Below are positions 10,703 through 22,502 of a stretch of DNA of 64,000 nt, in pieces (the first letter of the stretch is position 1; every line of letters begins with the position of its first letter). The position numbers were made by a program, and so were the translations under genes. The notes under the pieces are model-generated. The model made no database searches. It worked only from the letters and a program-made list of their open reading frames with translations, and was not told the origin of the DNA. The stretch spans positions 38,264,001 to 38,328,000 of the forward strand of contig NC_092335.1 in the NCBI RefSeq assembly GCF_046630445.1. Reading direction: 5' to 3'. Origin of the DNA: Rutidosis leptorrhynchoides. Lineage: Eukaryota; Streptophyta; Magnoliopsida; Asterales; Asteraceae.

Positions 10703-12349
10703 TTCGTCTCCTTTTTCCCCTCCGGTTCACTAACAACAACCGGTTCACTATCCTTAGCTAACGGCACTCGCAAATCATACTCATCGGGCTTCCGCGGTGG
10801 ATCATACGCTAAACCACTTTGGGTGGTGATAGCATTTACGTGCCCATTCTTCGGGTTATTATCTGTTTTACTCGGTAACTCCCCCAGTTTTCTCTCATTA
10901 CTCTGATTAGTAAGTTGACCAATTTGTTTCTCCAGATTCTGAATAGCTGCTTGTTGATTTCGAAACATTTGGTCATTCTTCTCATTATTTTGAGTAACAG
11001 TAGTAACAAGCTGAGTTTGAGACATCACAAGTTTTTCGATCATAGCTTCAAGGTTGGACTTTTTTTCTTCAGCTTGGGGCTTCTGAAAATACCCGAGAGC
11101 TTACTGTTGATATCCTCCACTAGATCCTGGCTGGAACCTCGAACCTTGATTACCTTGAGGATTATAGGGATTGTTGAAATTCCTATTAAACTGAGCACGT
11201 CCCTGAAACTGATTATTGTTCTGTTGACTAATATAAGCAATCTCTTCTTTCTGGTTTATAGTCAAACCTGCATCACAATCTTTTCCTAAGTGTAATCCCC
11301 CGCAAAACTCACAACCAACCTTAATACCATGCATGTCCTTTTCCAACTTCTCCAAATGCCTACCAAATTTATCTAACTTAGCATTAATAGACCCATAATC
11401 ATCATACGCACCAGTGGTTTCGGTTCTCTTAACTGACGCTGAACGAGTTGACTCATGATCTTGATGCCATTCGTGAGTGTAGGCAGCTTGATTTTCAATA
11501 ATCTCTAGTGCCTCTTCTTCGGTCTTATCCATTAAAGTACCACCTGCTGCTTGATCAATACTCTGACGAGTTGGTATATCACAACCTTTGTAGAAAATCT
11601 GGACCTTTTGTAAATCATTTAACCCGTGTTGCGGACACGAGCGTAACATATTAGAATAACGATTCCAAGCATCAAATAATGTCTCACTGCTCTTTTGTCT
11701 GAATTGCGAAATATCTGATTGAAGTCTAGCAGCTCGAGACACAGGGAAAAACTTTGCTAAGAACTTATCTACCAAAACTTCCCAAGAGGTAATCGCTCCC
11801 ACTGACTGCTTATCTAACCATCTCTTAGCTTCTCCCTTAAGAGTCCAGGGGAAAAGCCTTGTCTTGATCGAAGTATCGGCAACCTCATGCAGCTTGAAAA
11901 GTTTGCAAACATTTAAAAATACGAAGATGCTCTTTAGCATCCTCACTATCCTTTCCATGAAATTGGCAGTCAGAAGAAATCAAACTCAGAATCGGACCTG
12001 TAATTTGAAAAGGCTGAGTGATGTTCGGTTAAGTAATCGAATTGCCTTGGCCAGCTCGGGTGGCCTTCAGCTTTTCTGCCATAGTCTGAGGACGATTTGG
12101 TTGTTCAGCCATCTCTTCAGTCTCGAAAAGATCTAATGAAACGTAAGATTCTTCTTCTTCTCTGATTTCAGGTGGTGCATCGGGCACCACAGTCTCAGAA
12201 CTAGTACCCAAATTAATTATATTAGCACTCGAAGAAGAAGATGAATCCACTGTAGATTGTTGCTCTTGACTTAACGCTCTGAATAACTCTCTTTCGGGTT
12301 CGTCAAACGGTTGAAAAATTGGAGAATTAGAAGAACACGTATGTGGCAT
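10703..12349 (-). pseudogene. Gag of element B (Athila-like), broken and truncated
   Basis: Starts at 12349 (MPHTCSSNSP), with an acidic Ser-rich N-terminus. An in-frame TAA lies at 12029-12031 and a reading-frame change lies near 11910-11921 beside an A-run. The gag core follows (LFPWTLKGEAKRWLD, then SCPQHGLNDLQKVQIFYKG and HEWHQ), then one knuckle CEFCGGLHLGKDC, a Gln/Asn-rich stretch, a TAA at 11101-11103, and a coiled-coil-like segment (MFRNQQAAIQNLEKQI). The frame is then cut by element A's LTR. Clearly non-functional. It aligns in order with residues 100-560 of element C's polyprotein. Confidence 0.85.
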
Positions 12350-12486
12350 GCACTACCTGTTATCTGCGAAATCAAAACTAACAACTGATTAAACGCACCG
12401 ATTCAACTGAGAATAAATGAAAAGAAATAATAAACTAAAACTAAACTAAGATTAATTAGATAACAATCTTAATTTTCGACACAACT

Positions 12487-12511
12487 GTCCTCGGCAGCGG
12501 CGCCAAAAACT
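12487..12511 (-). other. Element B primer binding site (tRNA-Asp type)
   Basis: On the minus strand TTTTTGGCGCCGCTGCCGAG directly follows the LTR end ACACATCA. It matches the primer region of element C (21088-21107) except for one base in the GAGG/GGGG part. TGGCGCC-type sites are usual in Athila elements (recalled). Confidence 0.8.
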
Positions 12512-13970
12512 TGATGTGTAAAATCTAGTATATAATTTATCTCTGGAAAATGCCGGTTTAAAGATTACTACACACTAACGGGCAGTGTACCCGATCGTGA
12601 AATAGTATAAAGTTGGTAATTCCAAAATCGTTCCAAAGACAGTTTAAACGTGAGAATTAAGATTGCAACTAATAAGAGTAAACTAAGTTAATCTATGAAA
12701 ATTGAAAGTACGGGATAATTTGTTTTGTGGCTATTTAACGACTAGCCAAATCAATGATAGATTAAAAGTAAAAGACAATATTTTTGTATTTTTAAGTTTA
12801 AGCTTTAAAGCAAACAGACAAGTAAAAATAAGATAGTTGTAATCAAATAGGAGAACGAATGTTTGTCTAGACCTTTTACACCTAGTATTGGATGCATTTA
12901 GATTAAGCCCCAGTTATTACTAACTAATGTGAATTATCTAGTCGGTTCACCTGGAATTCCCCAGCGCAAACACTTCAATTAAGATTACACGACACGGAAT
13001 TCCCCGTAGCCTAAGACCTCCTAATTGTGACTAAATATCTCAACTGAGATGAAGACTCGAATCTCAATCACACCAACTCTCGTTGCGTATAATTCACCCC
13101 TATTTCGTCTAGCCTTTTGAATCCAATTTACTCTCGTCTCCGAGTAAGCAAACAATCAATTAAGACAAACCAATTGTAAATTTATGTATTAAATTAATGA
13201 ACTCTCGTCCTATCAAAAAAATACACAACTAATTGAATCGAAAAGTCTAGCTTTAATAAGAATCGTTCTTTAATTCAAACATCAAATCATCATTAATTAA
13301 AAGAATAACTGATAAGTAGCATCCAATACAAAGGTTTATAAGTCTAGACAAACATTAAATAACTTAACCAATAACCATGGCAACAATAGAAATCAAAAAC
13401 AAACAATTAAGATAATTCGTTATTGTTGATAAGAATTAAACCTAGATGAAATCTTGATCTTGAATAATTGACGAATCAAAACGTGTTTTCGGAATGATTG
13501 AATTGATTAGATGACGTTGGGATTCCCCAAAAATCACTAAAAATCGCCCCAAGGTTGCTGGAATTCGTCAGGATCAAAAGTGGCTCAAAGTTAGTGTTTA
13601 ATTTCCCTTTTATAGCTCAAAAACCGCCATCAGGAACGACCCGCACCGCGGCCCCAATAGCCGCGCCGCGGCTTAAAACTTGCCAGCACTCCAACCTTTA
13701 TCATAATGCTCGACCCTCAAATTTAGTTTTATCCCACGCCGCGGCTTAATACTTACACCGAAACTTCTTTGTTTTACACCATAAAAATGCCCAAAACCAC
13801 ATCGCTCCATCGTATTAAAACACCGCTGATAAAATAACATGGAACATACCTCAAAATGATCAAAAAGGCATATAAAAGATCTTCTCGGCTCTCGAATCAT
13901 AATCTTCCCAATTATCGCGAATAAAGACCAAAATCGTATCCGAATGGACTAAAAATGACGGATATTGCCA
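12512..13970 (-). repeat. Element B 5' LTR
   Basis: About 1.46 kb. On the minus strand it starts near TGGCAATATCCGTC and ends TTACACATCA before the primer site. On the minus strand it contains TATAAAAG (plus 13607-13614) with CCGCGG-bearing palindromes upstream (13646-13671, 13739-13744). No reading frame of interest inside. Confidence 0.75.
13607..13744 (-). promoter_or_regulatory. Element B LTR core promoter with CG-rich palindromes
   Basis: On the minus strand, TATAAAAG (complement of 13607-13614) lies about 32 bases downstream of AAGCCGCGGCGCGGCT and GGCCGCGG (CCGCGG at 13666-13671 and 13646-13651), with another AAGCCGCGGCG at about 13737-13747. The layout mirrors the palindrome pair and TATA box in element C's LTR, although the palindrome sequence differs. 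Promoter function is inferred. Confidence 0.5.
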
Positions 13971-14150
13971 TGATAAATATATGAGAAATGTACAATATCA
14001 GTATGCATGCCGTCAACTTTCAATGTAATGAAAGTTTGTCTTTTACAAATGAATGCATTGTTTGTAAAATGTATCATATAGAGGTCAAGTACCTCGCGAT
14101 GTAACCAAATGTAATTTATTCGTCCAGATGGATTAGGACGGGTCATTTCA
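13971..14150 (+). repeat. Element D 5' LTR, 3' end only
   Basis: GTATGCATG...GACGGGTCATTTCA matches 37846-38012 at the end of D's 3' LTR with scattered changes and one small indel near 13990. The upstream part is displaced by element B. Confidence 0.8.
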
Positions 14151-14169
14151 GTTGGTATCAGAGCGGTGG
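14151..14169 (+). other. Element D primer binding site (initiator-Met tRNA)
   Basis: TTGGTATCAGAGCGGTGG directly follows the LTR end. It contains the full plant consensus TGGTATCAGAGC. Confidence 0.85.
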
Positions 14170-14579
14170 TCTTAGCGAACCAGGTCTTGCATTAGTGTGT
14201 CTAACTGATAGTTATTTAGATGCATTAGTGAGTCTGGACTTCGACCGTGTCTGCATGTCAAAAGTTTTGCTTATCATTTCGTGTCGAAAATTACCTGCTA
14301 ATCATCCTTAGGGAATCACTTGCTTATCATTCTTAGTCTAGACACATCTTATTGCATTGACTGCATGAATAGTGTATAGACAAAATTCATAACTTAGCGT
14401 ATCTGCTAAATCATATCTTAGCGTACCTATTACTGTAAACTTTGTCTGGCATATTCTGTAAATTCCTCCGTAATCCACGAAATCTTTTATTTTGTATATA
14501 GATATTCTATGTAATTAGAATACCATCCAATTGCCGAAAATCATTTCCTATCGAAAAATCCTTTACTCAATCGTACGTA

Positions 14580-15056
14580 ATGGAACTTGTCACTAGTTCA
14601 AGTTCTTCGGAACCCGACAGCTATTTCGACATGGATGTTCACCTAAGCTCCGGAAGCAGCGTCACCAGAATGAATCAACCAATCAGCCATCCCCAATTCA
14701 TCTGATGATTTCGTAGTCTATTAAATCATTGGAGACAAGAAGAAGGTGATCCCTTCCATCCACCACATTTCCCTCTTGGCGAAGAATCTGAAGCACTTAC
14801 CGGCGAACCAGACCGAGACACCATTTTCACCCTCATTGCCAGGATATCTCGCAACGATTATATTCTATCCACAATTCTGAACCTTATTCATCCGCTCATC
14901 TGAACTGACAATCATCCTGGTGTAATAGAAGAAGTCAACGAGCTTCGTGCTCGAGTAGTGGATTTGGAGAATATGGTTCAAAACTTACAAGCATCAGCAA
15001 CATCAGTACCGGCAGCACCAGTACCACTAACAACAACACCCGCATCCCAAGCCTAA
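14580..15056 (+). pseudogene. Short decayed gene of element D (unknown, gag position)
   Basis: A continuous frame of 158 codons from ATG 14580 to TAA 15054-15056, broken only by TGA codons at 14703-14708 (two in a row) and 14901-14903. The encoded protein would start MELVTSSSSSEPDSYF, contain an acidic middle, a heptad-like helix (EEVNELRARVVDLENMVQNL) and a Thr/Pro-rich tail. No capsid core, zinc knuckle or protease motif. All three breaks are TGA with no frameshift, as in element E. It may be a degenerate gag N-terminus or an accessory protein of the autonomous relative. Confidence 0.55.
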
Positions 15057-15123
15057 ATTTCATAATCTGTCCCACGAACATCAACATCATACACACCATA
15101 AATACCAAGGAGTACCAACAACA

Positions 15124-15216
15124 ATGAACGATGAAGTATTGATCCATAAATTCATTGAAGAAATATTCTGCGAAGAATGTGTGGTTTCTAAAAGTTTTAG
15201 AGATTACTTATTCTAG
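15124..15216 (+). other. Tiny reading frame after the decayed gene in D
   Basis: A 30-codon frame (MNDEVLIHKFIEEIFCEE...) lies 68 bases after the pseudogene. It may be a frameshifted remnant of the same gene. No function can be assigned. Confidence 0.2.
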
Positions 15217-15360
15217 TTCTAACCGTAAATCAGATGAGTTTAATATCATATTAACTCATTAAATCCATGATTACATCTGAAGAAAATATATATGTATATA
15301 TGTTTTCATAAAGATTGTAATTAAAAATTCTTTTGTACAAACCGTTAATGGTGAAAATAT

Positions 15361-15382
15361 TTTAACGGGTAGGTAATACCCG
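15361..15382 (+). promoter_or_regulatory. Internal polypurine-tract-like motif, element D
   Basis: TTTAACGGGTAGGTAATACCC repeats the 3' polypurine-tract core and forms a GGGTA...TACCC inverted repeat, as in A (5601-5619) and E (56013-56032). Confidence 0.4.
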
Positions 15383-18191
15383 AGAAATATTTAGATTTCA
15401 CATTAATAAGTTACACTGTACATTATTCGAATCTGATTCAACGGTCATTTACTATCCTACTTACATCCACAGATATACGAATCCGTTCACCGCAGGATAA
15501 CCATTTTCATTCAATTTTATATTTGGATTTTGACCTATCAGAATCCAACAAGTGGCATAATGAAGAAAACATTGGACAAAATAAAATTTGTTAGAAACAA
15601 ACAATTTAACTGTGAGAAGAATTTTGGTAAGAATCCACGCTAACTGTTCCTAGCTAACTCCTAGCTAACTGATTACATTTTATTTATCGCAATTTATTAT
15701 CGCAATTTTAATTCTCGCAATTTTATTTATTGTCATTTAAATTCTGTTATTTATTTTACGCACTTTGAATATCGTCGTATAAATCGGGACACATATACAA
15801 TGTTTTGACATATCATATTGACGTCATCTATATATATTATTTGGAATAACCATAGACACTCTATATGTTGTAATGCTCGAGTTCGCTATACAGGGTTGAG
15901 GTTGATTCTTAAATAATATATATACTTTGAGTTGTGATCGAGTCTAAGACATGTATACAATGGGTCACGATACGTATTAATTAATTCGAATATTATAATT
16001 ACTAACCGTGGACTAATAAATGTGGACTACCAACATTGGACAATTAAAATGAATTTAAATATTGATTATAACATAAGAAACTAAACAATTCTTCAAGTTT
16101 ACCACTTGATTTCATCTTAAACCTGAATTGTATCTTGATGATTACAATCTGCGTTCAAACCTTTCATAATTCTTGAAAACACCTCAATTGAGAGGATGAA
16201 CCAACTGCATCTCATCTACGGAAGGAAAGATTTATGCATATAGTTATGCACCTGAAAACACTCAAAACCTGAGTAAACATCTAACACATATCTGTGCTAG
16301 CTCCTTTGGCATTGTTATTATCGAAAATAACTTTACAATCCCTCTTCAAATTAGCCAATTTTGTCACAGCTCCAGCAAACCAACTTCGACTTTTATTCGA
16401 ATTAGCCTTATTATAACCTTGATATATAAGTTTCCCTTCGTTATCGTTACCGGGGAACCATTTATATTCCGACACATTAGCAGTAAACTTACCAACAACT
16501 TCATTGATCTTTGACTTTTCGAAAAATCATTATATTCATTGTAACCCTATCATGTACTCATCGACATCTTGTAACGATAGTTGCCATACCAATTATCGAG
16601 AATTAGCAAACGGTATTTTAAATCTCGCATCGTTCTACATCAATAATTATACATATACATATAACATTCATCTCTTAGAATTATGATCTTCCATTCCGAA
16701 ATTCTGAAAAGCACCTAGTCTGCGAATTAATACTCGGAATGTTGAAAAAGCTGAATGAAGCATCAGAAACTGGAGACAACCATAAACGACCTTAATCGTC
16801 GGACGTTTGATGATAAAGAATAGTGTGTTGGCAAAGCTCAGAAAAAGTTTGAAACTGAAAAACGGATTAAGCAAACCATGAAGGAGACCAAGGACAAATA
16901 CAAGGACCAAACTCTGTATTTAAAGAATCCTGATGATTCTGTCTCTGATGAAATATTTAGTGAATACCTTACTCATTAATCGCTCTAAATCATTGTGAAT
17001 GAATTTCTTCATCACATTTTGAATCTAAAATTCTAAGATATTACCGTATCTTTCATTGTAAATATCCTCAATATTTCTGAAGATATCTTCATAAATATTC
17101 TTGTCCAATATTAATTATCTCTCAGCGCTAGCTGTGTTATATCATAAAAGAAAACTGTTTTAGTTTCTATATTCTGTAAATTTTTGAGTCTAAATTATGA
17201 ATGTTTTTGAAGTAGTGTAGAGAACTGATGCATGAGTTAGTATAATATAATGACACTTGATCAATGTGATTATATTACAGTAAGTAATGCTGAGTTTCAA
17301 ATGAAACGTGATGATTCACAGACCATAACGTCATCGTGTGTCATGTTACACGATTCTTACATTCTATTTAACCTCTAAACATATCAAGAACGTATTTTCT
17401 TGATGATTCTATTTATTCCGTGATTCCAGCAGTTGCTAATTAAATCATGCTATTACAAATCATTTCTGCTTAATAATATTAATAGATTCATTCGAAATCA
17501 CATACCTACGAATTCTGGATCATTACTTGTTGTACTTAGAGTCGAGAAGAGAATAAAAAGGCAAAGAGCCCTGAATTATAAGGGAGAGTATAAAGCCCGA
17601 CAATAACACGAAGTTTACAAACCATGGATATTAATGTGAATAGCAAAATAAAGACACGGGAGAATTGGAAAGACAATAATCCCTAAGGCATAATAGAAGA
17701 AAACAGATTCATCTGGAGGCAATTGAAAGAGAAGGATTATTGTTGCGGTGACCAGAATAATGCTCAGAATTAAAACTGGATTAAACATTTACACAACCCT
17801 TGGAAGAATAGATTAAGAAAGAAGTTATAAGGGTGATGAAAATAAAAGGAACGGAAGAGGTTGATTTATAGCGAAATATCCGACAAAGCAATCAAAACAG
17901 ATTATCGCATTTAATTAAAGAGGATCCTAATTTCCTTAAATCCCGAAGAATCGGATCTTATAGATTTCCAAGATTTTCTTTTAAATCCCTTGAATTATGG
18001 AATTCAACAATGACCACGTCAAAAGGCAATACGAACCTCTACTTACTTCATTTCACTCTTTTGTGATAGTTTCACTCGAACGCTTTGAGTGATCGAATAT
18101 TATCCATATTACTCAGTGATGATATAAATTCTATTTATCAACTCATTTTTGTCATGAAAACATATTTATTGTTAACAATGACGACCTCATT
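15383..18191 (+). other. Internal non-coding region of element D
   Basis: About 2.8 kb with no frame I can support. AT-rich with TCGCAATTTTA-type repeats at 15685-15775, resembling the TATCGCACTTTTAATT repeats in element C's LTR (20590-20700). An LTR-like block is at 15784-15990. Short open stretches at 16281-16475 and 16504-16686 show no recognisable domain. Confidence 0.5.
15784..15990 (+). repeat. LTR-derived block inside element D
   Basis: This stretch (for example CATAGACACTCTATATG and CTATACAGGGTTGAGGTTGA) matches a segment of the A/E LTR (about 52965-53145 in E) in order and strand, with many substitutions. Its position inside the body of D rather than in an LTR is odd. Confidence 0.7.
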
Positions 18192-18228
18192 CAAATTTCG
18201 GGACGAAATTTCTTTAAGGGGTAGGTAC
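18192..18228 (+). promoter_or_regulatory. Element D polypurine tract
   Basis: AATTTCGGGACGAAATTTC followed by TTTAAGGGGTAGGTAC abuts the LTR start TGTGACAACCCGG. The block is nearly the same as in A and E, supporting use of shared machinery. Confidence 0.75.
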
Positions 18229-18601
18229 TGTGACAACCCGGAAATTTCCGAACAAATTTAAACTTAATCTTTATATGTTTCCGACACGATAAGCAAAGTC
18301 TGTAATGTTGAATCTCAAAAATTTTGAACTATTTTTATATATGCAATTACCCTTCGACTGCTCTCGACGATTTACGAACCACCGTTTATAAATATAAATG
18401 TATATGAAAATAATTATATGTTATAAATTAAACAATTATGTGATTTAGTTATTATGAAAGGTAACTTAAGGTAATTTAAAACTTGTTATTTAAAACTGTT
18501 TAGTTAATTATATAGATCATATTGAATGTAAATATATTTTTTTTAAACAAAATTGTCAAACGTTAACAAAGTATTAATATATACACTTTGAGTTTAATTG
18601 T

Positions 18602-18729
<128 letters not shown>

Positions 18730-19087
18730 TATACTTAATTGATAAGTATATGTATAGTGCAATATATTAAAATGTATATACAATATATGTTATTATACAT
18801 ATATATATTATGTAATCATTAAATATTACATAATTATAAATTGTAATACTGATATATGTAATTACAAGTTAACACATTAATATTGTTATCATCACTTTCA
18901 TTAGTACTAAAATAAATATCGGTATTATTAATATGTGTATCTTAAAATAAGTTAATACAATTAATTTGTTATCATCAGTAATATCAATATTTTTATGATT
19001 AGTAGTGAAATCATGATTTTGATTATTATTATGATTATTATGATTATTATTATTATTCCTAAAATTATTAATTTTTTTTGATATTAT

Positions 19088-19092
19088 AGAAC
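19088..19092 (+). repeat. Target site duplication of element C (left)
   Basis: AGAAC directly before the 5' LTR of C; the same five bases are at 34998-35002 directly after the 3' LTR. Confidence 0.9.
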
Positions 19093-21079
19093 TGATAATG
19101 CTAAAAACGAACATATATTTCATAGCATTATTCCTCAAGAAAGACAAGCTTTTAGTTGCAATTGTTCTATTTACAAGAGATATTCGTTTAAATAATAAAA
19201 ACTGAAGACAAAAGACAGATTCGACGAATTGAAGACGCAAACGACCAAAAAGCTCAAAAGAACAAAAGACAATCAAAAAGGTTCCAATTATTGATAAGAA
19301 ACGTCTTGAAATTACAAAAGTACAAGATTCAAAACACAAAGTACAAGATATTAAATTGTACGCGAGGACGTTCGAAAATCCGGAACCGGGACCAGAGTCA
19401 ACTCTTAACGCTCGACGCAACGGACTAAAAATTACAAGTTAACTATGTATATAAATATAATATAATATATAATTAATTATATTAATTATATATATATTAT
19501 ATATATATATTAAAAACCGTCGGCAGCAAGAAACTCCAAGGGTGTGAGCTGTAAATACATCTCCGCGACTCGCGGAGTTTTAAGGGCATTTTGCCGCGAG
19601 TCGCGGAGCCCCAATTTTCAACTCTGGCTATAAAGCCAACCGAATTCTGATCAAATTTCATATCTTATTTCATCTCTCTCTCAATATATACGTAATATAT
19701 ATATATAATTTATATTTTAATTTTAATTTTAATTTTAAATCCTAATAATAAGGGTATGTTAGCGAATGTTGTAAGGGTGTAAGTCGAAATTCTGTCCGTG
19801 TAACGCTACGCTATTTTTAATCATTGTAAGTTATGTTCAACCTTTTTACATTAATGTCTCGTAGCTAAGTTATTATTATGCTTATTTAAAACGAAGTAAT
19901 CATGATGTTGGGCTAATTACTAAAATTGGGTAATTGGGTTTTGTACCATAATTGGGGTTTGGACAAAAGAACGACACTTGTGGAAATTAGACTATGGGCT
20001 ATTAATGGGCTTTATATTTGTTTAACTAAATGAAAGTTTGTTAATGTTAATATAAAGATTTACAATTGGGCGTCCCTATAAATTACCATATACACTCGAT
20101 CGGACACGATGGGCGGGGTATTTATATGTACGAATAATCGTTCATTTAACCGGACACGGGAATGGATTAATAGCCACTAGAATAATTAAAACAGGGGTGA
20201 AATTACATTCAAGGGTAATTGGTGTAATTGTTAACAAAGTAGTAAAACCTTGGTTTACACGCAGTCGATAACCTGGTGTATTCATTAAACAAAGTATTAA
20301 AACCTTGTTACAATTCGAATCCCCAATTAGTTGGAATATTTAACTTCGGGTATAATAATAATTTGACAAGGACACTTGCAATTTATATTTATGACTGATG
20401 GACTGTTATGGACAAAAACCAGACGGACATATTAAATAATCCAGGACAAAGGACAATTAACCCATGGGCATAAAACTAAAATCAACACGTCAAACATCAT
20501 GATTACGGAAGTTTAAATAAGCATAATTCTTTTATTTCATATTTAATTTCCTTTATTTTATATTTAATTGCACTTCTAATTATCGCACTTTTATTTATTT
20601 TAATTTATCGCACTTTTAATTATCGTACTTTTTAATTATCGCAAGTTTATTTTATCGCACTTTTATTATTCGCAATTTCATTATCATTATTTACTTTACG
20701 CTTTAATTTAAGTCTTGTATTTATTTTATATTTTACATTAGGTTTTAACTGCGACTAAAGTCTTAAAATCGACAAACCGGTCATTAAATGGTAAAAACCC
20801 CCCTATAATAATAATATTACTTATATATATATTTGTATTTTTATAAAAGTAAACTAATATAGCGTTGAGCTTTGTTTAAAGATTTCCCTGTGGAACGAAC
20901 CGGACTTACTAAAAACTACACTACTGTACGATTAGGTACACTGCCTATAAGTGTTGTAGCAAGGTTTAAGTAGATCCATTCTATAAATAAATAAATATCT
21001 TGTGTAAAATTGTATCGTATTTAATAGTGTTTTCCTAGTAAAATAATAAGCTATTTTATATACACCTCGCTTCACATCA
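19093..21079 (+). repeat. Element C 5' LTR
   Basis: Begins TGATAATGC and ends CTTCACATCA. It contains a palindrome pair and TATA box (19561-19635), then a transcribed AT-rich part with TATCGCACTTTTAATT-type repeats. Confidence 0.96.
19561..19635 (+). promoter_or_regulatory. LTR promoter of element C: two CG palindromes and TATA box
   Basis: CTCCGCGACTCGCGGAG (19561-19577) and GCCGCGAGTCGCGGAGC (19593-19609) are followed 20 bases later by TATAAAG (19629-19635) and a CT-rich run (TCATCTCTCTCTC). The spacing is right for a core promoter. An identical copy is in the 3' LTR at 33479-33553. Confidence 0.65.
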
Positions 21080-21087
21080 AGTATTTT

Positions 21088-21107
21088 TGGCGCCGCTGCC
21101 GGGGAAC
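21088..21107 (+). other. Element C primer binding site (tRNA-Asp type)
   Basis: TGGCGCCGCTGCCGGGGAAC starts eight bases after the LTR end, the usual Athila-type site (recalled). Confidence 0.85.
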
Positions 21108-22502
21108 TATCTTAAAAGCCGGAAGCGCAACGCTAATATATAAAATAAAAAAAAAAGATTTTTAGTTACTTTTATTAAAATTCGTTTTTGTAAAAATACG
21201 TTTTAATTATTCAAAAATATAAAAAGAAAAACAAAAATATAAGTATTTTTAAGATTTTGTTAAATATTTAAGTTTTATAAGTTTCTTTATTTTTTTTAGT
21301 TTATAAAAATATAAGTTTTAATATCTTTTATTTAATTAAAAAAACAGAAAACAGATATAAATAAAATAAACAGAAAATAAAAAAAAAATAAAGAAAAACG
21401 CGTAAAAATTATCAGCTGTCAGCTGAAATTCTGAACCCCGCGACTCGCGGGGTTTTCCTCATTAATCACCGCGACTCGCGGAGGCCATCTGACACACGGA
21501 CAAAAACCCTAATCAAGCATTGATTACGGGTTATTTTTAATTATTATTATTATTAAAACCTAATTATTATTATTATTATTATTAGTTTTAATTTTACTTT
21601 TACTTTTTATTTATATATTTTAGTTTAATTAGTTTTATTAAATTGTAAAATCAGTAGTTTTATTAAATAAATAATATAAAAATAATATTTTTATAAAAAT
21701 TGTACTTTTTACAACTTTTTGTATATTTTTATATTTTGTACCTTTTTAATCGTTGTAGCATAACTTTTGTATTTTTAGCTCATAATTAATTTTAAACTTA
21801 GTTTTTGCTATAGTTATTTTTTTACTCCTAGATTTTTAGGCTTTGCCGTAGAATTCCTTAAGTGCATTTTCTTTAGACTAAGATTTAGGTGCTTTAGAAT
21901 TTTGCGACGCCTTTTTAAGTTTTAGTTTCTTTTTAAGTTATTTCCATTTGGGATTTAGTTTTTCCTGTAAGCTTTAATATTTTTAGACCTTTTACTATGT
22001 ACCAATTATCATTCCAATTAGTAATTTCAATTTGCGATTATAATTTTAAGTTAGTTATAGTAATAAGGTTAGGATAGTCAAGTATTTTTAAGTTTTTATA
22101 AGTTTCTTTTATTTTTCCGCCACCTTTTATTTTTCAACCATTTTTTTCTTTTTCGACCTTTTGCGACGAACTCTTTTTCTCTCTTATTTCTCGCCATTCT
22201 AGTTTTTAGGACTTAGAATTTTTTCTACTTCTTATCTAAATTTCTTAAAATTACGAAAATTTATTTTAAGTGGTTAAATTAATAGACATCAAAATTTTCT
22301 GGTTCGTAGTAATAGTTGGATTTGTACGTGGACCGGGTTATTGGAGCCAAACAGTCCTCAATTATATTGAGACCAAACGAATCCTGCCCCTCTGCTGCAT
22401 CTTTTGGCTATTCGAAACGTGGGCAAAATCAGAAAAGTCTATCGATTGGATAACTTATTATAATTTTTCTTTCCTTTTTAAAACTAATAGGATATTCAGT
22501 GA
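21108..22502 (+). other. Leader of element C
   Basis: About 1.4 kb of AT-rich DNA between primer site and gag. It holds a palindrome pair at 21436-21481 and short A/T homopolymers. A 93-codon frame at 22270-22551 overlaps the gag start in another frame and shows no recognisable domain. Confidence 0.6.
21436..21481 (+). repeat. CG palindrome pair in the leader of C
   Basis: CCCCGCGACTCGCGGGG (21436-21452) and CCGCGACTCGCGG (21469-21481). Same core as in the LTR promoter; flanking bases changed on both arms in step in the first copy, so the palindrome is kept. Confidence 0.85.

Larger units (their letters stand above)
10703..13970 (-). mobile_element. Element B: Athila-like retrotransposon, 5' part only
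   Basis: Minus-strand element interrupted by A at 10702/10703; its pol and 3' LTR must lie left of the window. Visible parts, in element order: LTR (about 13970-12512), tRNA-Asp-type primer site, short leader and decayed gag. Gag resembles that of element C (shared LFPWTLKGEAK, KGCDI and HEWHQ motifs), hence the Athila/Tat assignment. The outer boundary near 13970 was placed where homology to D's LTR resumes and where a terminal CA occurs; it may be off by about 30 bases. Confidence 0.8.

Noticed and set aside
16281-16910. Small frames in D (64-80 codons)
   Set aside because: No recognisable motif; lengths expected by chance in AT-rich non-coding DNA.
18869-19420. 183-codon minus-strand frame at the start of C's LTR, repeated at 32994-33338
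   Set aside because: Antisense frame through the LTR end; half of it lies in D's LTR, and the repeat is only the LTR copy.
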